A stretch of 10,709 nucleotides of DNA from RGIG3135 sp964477115 (GCA_964477115.1 CAYZCY010000042.1:1-10709); one strand, 5' to 3'. Counted from the stretch's first letter, positions 4,753 to 10,709 are shown. Translations and numbers: made by a program. Notes: generated by a model from the sequence alone, not told the origin.

Positions 4753-5946
4753 GTGAACCAAGAACTTGACTTTGAAGCTTTTGCTGGCATGAGTCCTGAT
4801 GAGCTGGCCGCCCAGATTGCACAGCTATCGGAAGACGAGCTTGATAGGCTCATGAGCATGATGGAAGGATCGGGCCTTGCCGCTATCGACGCAAGCCCCC
4901 TTACCGCTCTTGACGACATCCTCCAAATACTCGAAGACGATGAGCTCAAGCTCATCTGCGAAATACACGGCCTGAGCTTCGAGCGCTGCGATCTTGAAAC
5001 AGCTTCGCGCTCCGAGCTCGAGGACCGGGCGGCGTTTTTTCTCACGCACCCCGCTATCCAAGAAATCACCATGCTCGATATGAGCCCGAGCATCCGAGCA
5101 GACTATCTCGAGATCATGCGCGTGGGTGTCTTTACCTTCGCCCCCGAAGGAGAGGACGAGGAAAACCCGCATGCTCACCTGCGTGGACTGCTCGACGCGC
5201 TCTCTTCCATGATGCTCGTCTTCCCCTTCGCTCAAAAGGACGCCTTCACCTACGTCGTACCCGACGAAATCAGGAAAAGCTGCGAAAAGGTCGTTGCGGA
5301 GGGCTTCCTTGACTACGCCGCAGAAAATGATCTCGTGTACCAATATATCGACGCAGCCGTCAACCTGTACGGCGTAATTCGCCTGACCGACCTGGTGGAG
5401 ATCATAGATAAGCATGAAGCGGTGAGCTTTAGCGCCGCAGAAGTCGAAGAGCACATCCTAAACCTCCTTGCCGGCGAGGGCGTTTGGGCCTACTTCGAAG
5501 ACGAAGGCCTTATTGCCCACGAGATCTTCCTGGACGGCGCGGGGCTAGGCCTCAGCTTCGCCCAGGAGCTGTACGCCCACGCCAGCAGCGTTTCGCGCTA
5601 TGTTCCGGAAAAGGACCTCTTCCTCGCCCATGCAAACCCGGGTTTTTTCGAAGAGAACTTCGAAGCGGAGCTTTTGACCGAGCTGCTTGCAGGATTTTTC
5701 CCCGAGGCCGCAGACACCATGGGAGACACCGTTACCTTCGTCCAAGAGTGCGCGCGACAGGGCGTGCGCAACGACGTGCTCATCGAAACCCTGTTCGAGG
5801 AGTTCCTCCCCAGCCCATTCGCCAACGAGGCCCAGGCAAACCTGGCCATCAAGCAGGCGGCAAAGCTTGTGCAGACCACGCGAGCATGGGCTTGCAACGG
5901 CCGCACCCCCGTTGAAGTCGACAAGATGATGGGGAAGCAGAGTTAG
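4753..5946 (+). CDS. Conserved-looking acidic helical protein of unknown function
   Basis: The 397-residue protein starts at GTG 4753, with AAGGAG six bases before it. It is rich in Glu, Asp, Leu and Ala, has no signal peptide or membrane segment, and reads as mostly alpha-helical; MSPDELAAQIAQLSEDELDRLM near the N-terminus resembles a short helical repeat. The C-terminus (about residues 340-397), with NEAQANLAIKQAAKLVQTTR followed by WACNGRTPVEV, resembles the segment that precedes the SEC-C zinc motif in some bacterial proteins of the type ending CPCGSGKKYKKC. That motif itself is absent: the protein ends at MMGKQS. The function is not known, and the SEC-C relation is a judgement from the sequence only. 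It is alone on its strand, divergent from the serA-like gene and convergent with leuS, with a terminator between. Confidence 0.8.
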   Translation: MNQELDFEAFAGMSPDELAAQIAQLSEDELDRLMSMMEGSGLAAIDASPLTALDDILQILEDDELKLICEIHGLSFERCDLETASRSELEDRAAFFLTHPAIQEITMLDMSPSIRADYLEIMRVGVFTFAPEGEDEENPHAHLRGLLDALSSMMLVFPFAQKDAFTYVVPDEIRKSCEKVVAEGFLDYAAENDLVYQYIDAAVNLYGVIRLTDLVEIIDKHEAVSFSAAEVEEHILNLLAGEGVWAYFEDEGLIAHEIFLDGAGLGLSFAQELYAHASSVSRYVPEKDLFLAHANPGFFEENFEAELLTELLAGFFPEAADTMGDTVTFVQECARQGVRNDVLIETLFEEFLPSPFANEAQANLAIKQAAKLVQTTRAWACNGRTPVEVDKMMGKQS

Positions 5947-6019
5947 TTAGGAATGCGGGCAAAAACCCGATGGCGCAAACAAAAGCCCCAGACCTAATCG
6001 AGCGGGCGGCACCAAACAA

Positions 6020-6053
6020 AAACGCCAGCCACCTTTCACGGTGACTGGCGTTT
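6020..6053. terminator. Intrinsic terminator between the plus-strand unknown gene and leuS
   Basis: AAACGCCAG (6020-6028) and CTGGCGTTT (6045-6053) form a 9-bp stem with further ACC/GGT pairing inside. On the minus strand the stem ends in GCGTTTTTGTTTG, a proper U-tract for leuS, which stops 20 bases earlier. On the plus strand GTTTCTC follows, so it may also end the convergent gene. Confidence 0.85.
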
Positions 6054-6072
6054 CTCGTGCTATTGAACAGAG

Positions 6073-8646
6073 TTACTTGGCAACGATGTTCACCAGGCGG
6101 CCGGCAACGTAGACGACCTTCTTCACGTCGAGGCCGGCGATGGCAGCCTCGACGGCCTCCAGAGCGCATGCCTTGATGTCGTCCTCGGCTGCGTCGGCGG
6201 CAACGGTGATCTTCGCCTTGACCTTGCCGTTGAGCTGAACTGCCAGCTCAACCTCGTCAGCCTTGGCCTGCTCGGGATCGAAGGTGGGCCAAGCCTGAAC
6301 GTGGACGGAGTCCTCATGCCCAAGGACCGTCTGCCACAGCTCCTCAGCCCAGTGCGGGCAGATGGGAGCCATGAGCTTCACCAAAACCTCAGCCACATCG
6401 GCGCAGATGGGGCCGCAGAACTCGCAGTTAGCGCGCTTTTCGGCCGAAGCCTTGCGCAGGAAGTTGCCCGCTGCGTTGGAGAGCTCCATGATAGCCGCGA
6501 TGGCGGTGTTGAAGTTGTTGCGGTCGAAGTCGTCGATAACCTTGCCCACCACGCGATGACGCTCGCGGTTGAGCAGCTTCGCGGCGGCCTTGATCTCCTC
6601 AGCGCTTGCGCCCGGCTCATACAGGGTGTCCTCGCCGGCAAGACCTACGAGGTCGTTTACCTGGCGCCACACGCGATTGACAAACTTGTACAGGCCGGCC
6701 AGGCCGTCTTCGTTCCACAGCAGCTCCTTATCGGGCGGAGCCATGAACAGAATGTAGGCGCGCACGGCATCGGCACCGTATTCGGCAATCATATCCTCGG
6801 GAGCGATGACGTTGCCCTTGGACTTGCTCATGACATCACCGTTGGCATCCAAAACCATGCCCTGGCACAGCAGATTGGTGAAGGGCTCGTCGAAATCGAG
6901 CATGCCCTCGTCACGCAGGACCTTGGTGAAGAAGCGGCTGTAGAGCAGATGCAGGATGGCGTGCTCGATGCCGCCGATGTACTGGTCGACCGGCATCCAC
7001 TTGTTAGCCTTAGCAGGATCGTAGGGCGCCTCGGCGTTGTGCGGGTCGGTATAGCGCATGTAGTACCAGCTCGAACAGGTGAAGGTGTCCATGGTGTCGG
7101 TTTCACGACGAGCCTCGGCGCCGCACTTCGGGCAGGTGCAGGCAGCAAAGCCCTCGTGCGTTGCCAGGGTTTCGCCAGCGGCCAGGTCGATGTCCTCGGG
7201 AAGGCGGACCGGCAGGTCCTGTTCGGGAACGGGAACCACGCCGCAAGAGGGGCAGTGGATAGCGGGAATGGGGTTACCCCAGTAACGCTGGCGGCTGATG
7301 AGCCAATCGCGCAGACGGAACTCGACCTTGCGGCGACCACGGCCGGCGGCCTCAAGGTCGGCGACGATGGCAGCTTCACCTTCGCTGTGCTTACCGCCGA
7401 CAAGGCCGGTGTACTTGCCCGACTGGACAAGACGGCCCTCGGCCACCATAGCCTCTTCCCAGTCGACGCTCGTGACCACGCGGCCCTGCTCATCCTTGAG
7501 CTGCTCGAACAGCGGGTCATCCTCGGTCATGATGATGGGAACGATGGGGAGGTCGTACTTTTTGGCGAATTCGAAGTCGCGCTGGTCGCCGCAGGGGACG
7601 GCCATGACCGCACCTGTGCCGTAGTCAGCCACGATGTAGTCGGCCACCCAGACGGGCACCTTCTCGTTGTTGATAGGGTTGACCACATAGCGGCCGGTAA
7701 ATGCACCGTGCTTTTCCTTGCTGCCCTGCGCGCGCTCGACAGCGGTGATTTTCTTTGCGTCTTCGACGACCTTCATGACGGCAGCTTCGTATTCGCTACC
7801 CTCGACAAGGTCTTTGAGGATGCTGCTCTCAGGAGCCAGCAGGAAGAAGCTGCAGCCGAACAGGGTGTCGGCACGGGTGGTGAACACGGTCAGGAGATCT
7901 TTAGCCGTGGGGCTCTCGGGTACTTTGCCCTCGGCGTCACACAGGGTGAAGGTGACTTCGGCACCTTCAGAGCGGCCGATCCAGTTGGCCTGCTGCTGCT
8001 TGACGCGCTCGGGCCAACCGTCGAGCTGGTCGAGGTCATCGAGGAGCTCCTGGGCGTAATCGGTGATCTTGAGGTACCACTGGGTGAGGTCGCGCTTGTC
8101 AACCTCGGAGCCGCAGCGCCAGCACTTGCCTTCGATAACCTGCTCGTTGGCAAGAACGGTTGCGCAGTCAGGGCACCAGTTAACCGGGCTGTTGCGGCGC
8201 TCGACCAGGCCGCGCTCCCAGAACTTCAAAAAGATCCACTGGCCCCAGCGATAGTACTCGGGATCGCAGGCAACAACGGTGCGGTCCCAGTCATAGGAGA
8301 AGCCCATACGCTTGAAGCTGGCCTTCTGAGTATCGATGTTTTCGTAGGTCCACTTTGCGGGATGGCTGTTGCGCTTGATGGCAGCGTTTTCCGCCGGCAG
8401 GCCGAAGGCGTCCCAACCCATGGGGTGAAGCACATCGAATCCCTGCATCTTGGAATAACGCGCGATCACGTCGCCGATGGTGTAGTTGCGCACGTGACCC
8501 ATATGAATGTCACCCGAAGGGTACGGGAACATCTCGAGCACGTACTTCTTCGGTTTATCGGAATCCTCGCAAACGGTATCGAGGCCATCGGCCGCCCACT
8601 TTGCCTGCAGGCGCGGCTCGATGTCATGGGGATTGTAGGCTTTCAT
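6073..8646 (-). CDS. leuS: Leucyl-tRNA synthetase
   Basis: This complete 857-residue class Ia synthetase is close to the usual bacterial length and charges tRNA-Leu with leucine in the cytoplasm. The N-terminus has FPYPSGDIHMGHVRNYTIGD with the HIGH-type motif at 48-51. A first set of zinc-type cysteines is at C158, C161, C175 and C178 (CPDC, CWRC). The CP1 editing domain holds GRYVVNPINNEKVPVWVADY and DYGTGAVMAVP. A second cysteine group (HCPSC, CPKC) precedes TFTCSSWYYMRY. The KMSKS-type motif is MSKSK at 606-610. The C-terminal part has the anticodon-binding helices and the small domain AVQLNGKVKAKI. The start at 8646 has GAGGAAA before it. It has its own perfect -10 promoter at 8713-8708 and a terminator at 6053-6020, so it is probably transcribed alone. 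No T-box sequence was seen in its short leader. The long plus-strand reading frame opposite is a coding shadow. Confidence 0.98.
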   Translation of the reverse strand: MKAYNPHDIEPRLQAKWAADGLDTVCEDSDKPKKYVLEMFPYPSGDIHMGHVRNYTIGDVIARYSKMQGFDVLHPMGWDAFGLPAENAAIKRNSHPAKWTYENIDTQKASFKRMGFSYDWDRTVVACDPEYYRWGQWIFLKFWERGLVERRNSPVNWCPDCATVLANEQVIEGKCWRCGSEVDKRDLTQWYLKITDYAQELLDDLDQLDGWPERVKQQQANWIGRSEGAEVTFTLCDAEGKVPESPTAKDLLTVFTTRADTLFGCSFFLLAPESSILKDLVEGSEYEAAVMKVVEDAKKITAVERAQGSKEKHGAFTGRYVVNPINNEKVPVWVADYIVADYGTGAVMAVPCGDQRDFEFAKKYDLPIVPIIMTEDDPLFEQLKDEQGRVVTSVDWEEAMVAEGRLVQSGKYTGLVGGKHSEGEAAIVADLEAAGRGRRKVEFRLRDWLISRQRYWGNPIPAIHCPSCGVVPVPEQDLPVRLPEDIDLAAGETLATHEGFAACTCPKCGAEARRETDTMDTFTCSSWYYMRYTDPHNAEAPYDPAKANKWMPVDQYIGGIEHAILHLLYSRFFTKVLRDEGMLDFDEPFTNLLCQGMVLDANGDVMSKSKGNVIAPEDMIAEYGADAVRAYILFMAPPDKELLWNEDGLAGLYKFVNRVWRQVNDLVGLAGEDTLYEPGASAEEIKAAAKLLNRERHRVVGKVIDDFDRNNFNTAIAAIMELSNAAGNFLRKASAEKRANCEFCGPICADVAEVLVKLMAPICPHWAEELWQTVLGHEDSVHVQAWPTFDPEQAKADEVELAVQLNGKVKAKITVAADAAEDDIKACALEAVEAAIAGLDVKKVVYVAGRLVNIVAK

Positions 8647-8707
8647 GTGGTTTCCTCAGTTTCGCAATTCGACTTAGAAGAACAGGTGCGTTTTCACGTA
8701 ACTGAGC

Positions 8708-8713
8708 ATTATA
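8708..8713 (-). promoter_or_regulatory. Perfect -10 box of the leuS promoter
   Basis: TATAAT on the minus strand matches the consensus fully. The -35 is weak (TTTGCC at 16 bp). The predicted transcript start lies near 8701, giving a leader of about 55 bases. Confidence 0.7.
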
Positions 8714-8778
8714 CCCGCACATGAAGTAGGGCAAAGCAAAAGCGGGTTTTGGGAGAGGAAATATCGGCGCATAATGCA

Positions 8779-8807
8779 GATGGCGGGCGAATAAATCGCC
8801 CGCCATC
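8779..8807 (-). terminator. Perfect 12-bp hairpin, probable end of the right-hand molybdoenzyme unit
   Basis: GATGGCGGGCGA (8779-8790) pairs fully with 8796-8807 around ATAAA. It lies between the zinc-ribbon gene and the leuS promoter, on the path of the minus-strand transcript. It lacks a U-tract, so it may be a 3' stabiliser or a Rho-assisted end rather than a classic terminator. Confidence 0.5.
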
Positions 8808-8871
8808 CCAGCCTGACTCCAGTGTAGCGCATTTTCACGCCGCCATGCATGACGAAATATCACTCTCCGGA

Positions 8872-8895
8872 ATCAGCCCATCAGCGCATCAGCGC
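8872..8895. repeat. Three tandem 8-bp repeats
   Basis: ATCAGCCC, ATCAGCGC and ATCAGCGC follow one another, then ATCTGAC. The last two copies are identical and the first differs at one base. This is a short low-complexity tract in a non-coding region. Confidence 0.7.
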
Positions 8896-8900
8896 ATCTG

Positions 8901-8939
8901 ACAGGAGGAGATCGCGCTGAGCGCCCTTCACGCTCCTGT
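8901..8939. other. Nested hairpin
   Basis: ACAGGAG (8901-8907) pairs with CTCCTGT (8933-8939), and inside it GCGC (8914-8917) pairs with GCGC (8921-8924) around TGA. It is part of the hairpin-rich tract after the second zinc-ribbon gene. Confidence 0.5.
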
Positions 8940-8959
8940 TGGCAGAAATCGCCGACGCC

Positions 8960-9007
8960 GCGCGCTTTTCGGGCTTTCTGGGAACCTTAAGCGCGCAGAA
9001 AGCCCGA
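8960..9007 (-). other. Interleaved inverted repeats with pseudoknot topology
   Basis: TCGGGCTTTCTG (8969-8980) is a perfect 12-bp complement of 8996-9007. GCGCGCTT (8960-8967) is a perfect 8-bp complement of AAGCGCGC (8989-8996). The right arm of the second pair lies inside the loop of the first and its left arm outside, sharing only base 8996. The two stems could form an H-type pseudoknot in RNA, or compete as alternative folds. It lies 70 bases past the stop of the second zinc-ribbon gene on the same strand. Confidence 0.55.
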
Positions 9008-9035
9008 GATTTCAGGTGGTAGGGATTTCGGGTAT

Positions 9036-9087
9036 TGCCTGCTGCAGGCAGGAACGCCTCAGAGGCTTACCGAGGGCTTATTGCCCT
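9036..9087 (-). other. Three small hairpins at the 3' end of the second zinc-ribbon gene
   Basis: TGCCTGC/GCAGGCA (9036-9050), GCCTC/GAGGC (9056-9066) and AGGGC/GCCCT (9073-9087) lie in succession. The last encloses the TAA stop of the zinc-ribbon gene in its loop. The first zinc-ribbon gene likewise has a hairpin across its stop (678-705). Confidence 0.5.
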
Positions 9088-9266
9088 GGGGCTGTTGAAG
9101 CGGCGGGTGCGCTCGGGGCGGCGGGTGCGCTCGGGGCTCCGTCGACCTTTTGGCCGGCGGTCAGCGGGGCGCCGCATTTTTCGCAGGTGGTTGCAGCGGG
9201 AAGCACGGCCTCGCCGCAGGAGGGGCACTTCTTGTCCATGGAAAGCGCCGAAGGTCTAAAACACAT
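9078..9266 (-). CDS. Small MCFRP zinc-ribbon protein with Ala/Pro-rich tail (locus 2)
   Basis: A 62-residue protein of the same plan as the one at 934-698. It opens MCFRP, has zinc knuckles CPSC at 14-17 and CEKC at 28-31, and ends in a tail of Ala, Pro and Ser from about residue 43 closing in PGQ. The first 15 bases (ATGTGTTTTAGACCT) are identical to those of the other gene, although the proteins diverge right after. The ribosome site is modest (AGAGAG). It is the last gene of a unit with the Met-rich 106-residue protein, the Fe-S subunit and a molybdopterin oxidoreductase, 39 bases after its neighbour. A zinc ribbon suggests a structural metal site and a partner-binding or assembly role; nothing shows an enzyme activity. 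It could also bind RNA or DNA. Confidence 0.85.
   Translation of the reverse strand: MCFRPSALSMDKKCPSCGEAVLPAATTCEKCGAPLTAGQKVDGAPSAPAAPSAPAASTAPGQ
9103..9138 (-). repeat. Two 18-bp tandem repeats encoding the tail of zinc-ribbon protein 2
   Basis: 9103-9120 and 9121-9138 differ only at the last base. They encode Ala-Pro-Ser units of the tail. The unit differs in length from the 27-bp unit in the first gene, so the two tails expanded independently. Confidence 0.75.
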
Positions 9267-9305
9267 GGGATTCTCTCTTTCTTGGGTCGTACGACGTGCG
9301 GGTTC

Positions 9306-9626
9306 TTATGCGACGGGCTTCTCTTCGCCGAAGTGCGACATCATCATGTCGTACACCTCTTTGTCGCCCATCGCTTCGACGTCGGATAAGGTGATGCCGT
9401 CATCGAGGCGCCCGCACATTAGCGCGTCGAGGTATTCGTTGAAGGACATCTTCTGCGCAATCGCATATGCGCCTACCTTTGCGCTCACGAGCTTGCCGAT
9501 CTTCTGATCTTCGGGCAGATCGTCTCCTTTGGGGGAGGCAGCCTCGATGAATCCGAGAATTGCCTTGTTGACCGTTTTGTCCCCCATCATCTTGCGCATC
9601 ATTTTGACCTGCGGGTCTTCTGCCAT
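9306..9626 (-). CDS. Met-rich 106-residue protein of unknown function in a molybdoenzyme unit
   Basis: I do not recognise this protein. It has 106 residues and starts at 9626 with GGAAGG about eight bases before the ATG. It has 11 methionines, clustered at 9-14 (MMRKMM) and 94-96 (MMM), one cysteine (C71), no signal peptide and no membrane segment. Its composition suggests a small soluble helical protein. It lies between the Fe-S subunit (97 bases upstream, across a large hairpin) and the zinc-ribbon gene (39 bases downstream), all on the minus strand. A role as assembly factor, or as an extra subunit of the molybdoenzyme, is plausible from position only. It is too short to be a TorD-type chaperone. 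Methionine clusters can bind copper or hydrophobic partners, but nothing here proves that. Confidence 0.75.
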   Translation of the reverse strand: MAEDPQVKMMRKMMGDKTVNKAILGFIEAASPKGDDLPEDQKIGKLVSAKVGAYAIAQKMSFNEYLDALMCGRLDDGITLSDVEAMGDKEVYDMMMSHFGEEKPVA

Positions 9627-9655
9627 GTTTTTTCCTTCCGTTTGTGACTGAATGG

Positions 9656-9715
9656 CGGACGCCTATCCCGTGCGAGATCGCCTCGCGCGGGATGCTTGCT
9701 TGTCGTAGGCGTCCG
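9656..9715 (-). other. Large two-part hairpin between Fe-S subunit and 106-residue gene
   Basis: CGGACGCCTA (9656-9665) is a perfect 10-bp complement of TAGGCGTCCG (9706-9715). Inside, 9666-9676 pairs with 9682-9692 over 11 bp (one G-U) around ATCGC, leaving a 12-base bulge on one side. No U-tract follows on the minus strand. It probably protects the upstream message or limits read-through, so that the first two genes are expressed more than the last two. Confidence 0.65.
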
Positions 9716-9723
9716 ACCTGGGT

Positions 9724-10053
9724 TTACATTACTTGCAGCAGCTGCTTGGGGTTTGCTTTCAGCTCTTCAACCATCTCGTCGAGCGTGCCGTACTTCAAGC
9801 ACTTCGCCTGGCAGTGCTGCACGCATGAGGGCACGCCGCCCTCCGCCACGCGCTCGACGCACTGCGTGCACTGGTCGGTGAAGTAGGGGATGTTGTCGAA
9901 CTGCCAGGACTCGGCGCCGTACGGCCAGGGCCCCACCGTATTCACCTTCACGCCGAACTGGTCGGTCGGCAGGTCGTGCAGAATCTGGCATGCCACCTCG
10001 CAGCTGTGGCATCCGGTGCACCATTTGTAGTCAATGAGGAATGCTTGAGCCAT
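9724..10053 (-). CDS. Small 4Fe-4S electron-transfer subunit of a molybdopterin oxidoreductase
   Basis: A 109-residue ferredoxin-like protein opening MAQAFLIDYKWCTGCHSCEVA. Cysteines at 12, 15, 18 and 22 form one classic CxxCxxCxxxC motif; 62, 65, 77, 81 and 85 form a second, stretched one (QCTQC, then CVQHCQAKC). This fits two 4Fe-4S clusters, with one cysteine to spare. It resembles the N-terminal part of DmsB/NrfC-type subunits but is about half their length, so the second pair of clusters found in DmsB is missing. The second motif also lacks the usual CP after its last cysteine. It follows the molybdoenzyme gene by 49 bases, with AAGGAG before its ATG, and should pass electrons to that catalytic subunit. 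No signal peptide is present, so the complex should be cytoplasmic. No membrane anchor gene follows within the window. Confidence 0.9.
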   Translation of the reverse strand: MAQAFLIDYKWCTGCHSCEVACQILHDLPTDQFGVKVNTVGPWPYGAESWQFDNIPYFTDQCTQCVERVAEGGVPSCVQHCQAKCLKYGTLDEMVEELKANPKQLLQVM

Positions 10054-10102
10054 TTCGCGTTCTCCTTCTCAATCTATCTTGCTCGTTTGGGCGCGCCAGC
10101 CG

Positions 10103-10709
10103 CTAGTCCTCGTACTTGTAGATACGGCAGATACCGCTCTTGTAGTTGGCTCCAACGCCGATGCGAGACATGTCGTCCCAGCTGATGAGCTTGTTGATGT
10201 TGAGGTCGCGCGTGCCGTAGAGCGTTTCGGGACCTTCCTCGGGATGCGACCAGCCGTGCTCGGTGCACACCACGCGCGGGTCCACCGTCGGCGTGATCTC
10301 CACCTTGCGCTTGGCGCGCGCGGGATGCGGGTCGGCGAACAGGGCGTCCACGGAAGCCTGCAGGGCCTCGTTGCCCTCCTCAACCACGATCGGGCGCTTC
10401 TCGCCCACCTTGCGCGGGCTTTCCACCCACACCCATTCGCCATCGGAAAGCCCCAGCTTGGCCGCCGCATCGGGATGGATCTCGATGGTGGGCTCGGGGT
10501 GGATGGCGCGCAGGTGCGCCTGACGGCGGTTCTCGGAATGGAAGGAGTTCCAGCGGCGCGCGCCCGTGATGATGACGAAGGGGTAGTCCTCGTACTTCTC
10601 GGGCGTGGAATACGGGCTCGGGTTGGCCTCGTAGTACACCGGCAGCGGGTCCATGCCGAACATCATGTAGGGCACGGAATACAGCTCGACCTTGCCAGTC
10701 TGCGTGGCG
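10103..10709 (-). CDS. Molybdopterin oxidoreductase, C-terminal part (runs off window)
   Basis: The last 202 residues of a DMSO-reductase family catalytic subunit. The fragment opens with TQTGKVELYS, the typical motif before the C-terminal molybdopterin-dinucleotide-binding domain. It goes on to PFVIITGARRWNSFHSENRR, then IEIHPDAAAKLGLSDGEWVWVES, and VVCTEHGWSHPE near the end, all usual for that barrel domain. It ends at YKYED with TAG at 10105-10103. The catalytic residue and any N-terminal Fe-S motif lie outside the window, so the substrate class cannot be given. Together with the Fe-S subunit it forms a two-subunit enzyme, with two small unknown proteins encoded downstream. Codons here favour G or C in third position more than in the left-hand molybdoenzyme fragment. 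Whether the two enzymes are close paralogues cannot be judged, since opposite ends are present. Confidence 0.93.
   Translation of the reverse strand, partial: ATQTGKVELYSVPYMMFGMDPLPVYYEANPSPYSTPEKYEDYPFVIITGARRWNSFHSENRRQAHLRAIHPEPTIEIHPDAAAKLGLSDGEWVWVESPRKVGEKRPIVVEEGNEALQASVDALFADPHPARAKRKVEITPTVDPRVVCTEHGWSHPEEGPETLYGTRDLNINKLISWDDMSRIGVGANYKSGICRIYKYED

Noticed and set aside
6301..8724. 807-codon open frame on the plus strand opposite leuS
   Set aside because: It lies opposite a clear leuS, has no ribosome site and no recognisable domain; it arises from high-GC codon use on the other strand.
8647..8820. T-box or other riboswitch in the leuS leader
   Set aside because: The leader predicted from the perfect -10 is only about 55 bases and lacks a T-box TGGNACC sequence; the 12-bp hairpin lies upstream of the promoter.
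8624..8863. 79-codon minus-strand frame over the leuS start and upstream hairpin
   Set aside because: It overlaps the leuS promoter, start and a perfect 12-bp hairpin, and has no supporting ribosome site.
1..10709. tRNA, rRNA, insertion sequence or phage genes
   Set aside because: No tRNA-like cloverleaf, transposase, integrase or terminal repeats were recognised on either strand.

Overview
The window looks like chromosomal DNA of an anaerobic, moderately high-GC actinobacterium of the class Coriobacteriia, most likely the family Eggerthellaceae (Eggerthella/Slackia/Adlercreutzia type). This rests on two cytoplasmic molybdopterin (DMSO-reductase family) oxidoreductases, a 12-membrane-helix LuxR-type regulator of the kind common in these genomes, and strong Shine-Dalgarno sites. 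The genus cannot be fixed by reading alone.

Layout. (1) Positions 1-934, minus strand: a 78-residue zinc-ribbon peptide with an Ala/Pro tail (934-698), a 236-bp spacer packed with hairpins, then the first 153 residues of a molybdenum oxidoreductase (461-1, leaving the window). (2) Positions 935-1643: a relatively AT-rich divergent regulatory region with a minus-strand extended -10 promoter, a dyad at its -35 position, a long imperfect inverted repeat and an attenuator-like pair of competing hairpins. (3) 1644-3311, plus: the membrane LuxR-type regulator, divergent from the molybdoenzyme unit and so its likely local regulator. (4) 3312-3464: terminators between convergent genes. (5) 4385-3465, minus: a short, ACT-less phosphoglycerate dehydrogenase (serA-like) with a near-consensus promoter and a large hairpin at the start of its leader. 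(6) 4753-5946, plus: a conserved-looking acidic helical protein of unknown function. (7) 8646-6073, minus: leuS, complete and ordinary. (8) 8647-9077: the leuS promoter plus a second hairpin-rich tract. (9) 10709-9078, minus: a second molybdoenzyme unit, in the order C-terminal part of a molybdopterin oxidoreductase, small 4Fe-4S electron-transfer subunit, Met-rich 106-residue unknown, and a second zinc-ribbon peptide with an Ala/Pro tail.

How it fits together. Housekeeping genes (serA-like, leuS) sit between two separate molybdoenzyme loci. Each locus carries a tiny zinc-ribbon gene whose first five codons are identical at the DNA level (ATGTGTTTTAGACCT, Met-Cys-Phe-Arg-Pro, including the AGA codon). 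In both loci the DNA after this gene is unusually rich in hairpins. The pair of MCFRP peptides with structured downstream DNA is the best candidate here for an undescribed accessory component of anaerobic molybdoenzyme systems. The left molybdoenzyme also lacks the usual N-terminal Fe-S cysteines. The substrates of both enzymes are unknown from this window; catechol or other aromatic reduction is only one possibility by analogy with Eggerthellaceae.
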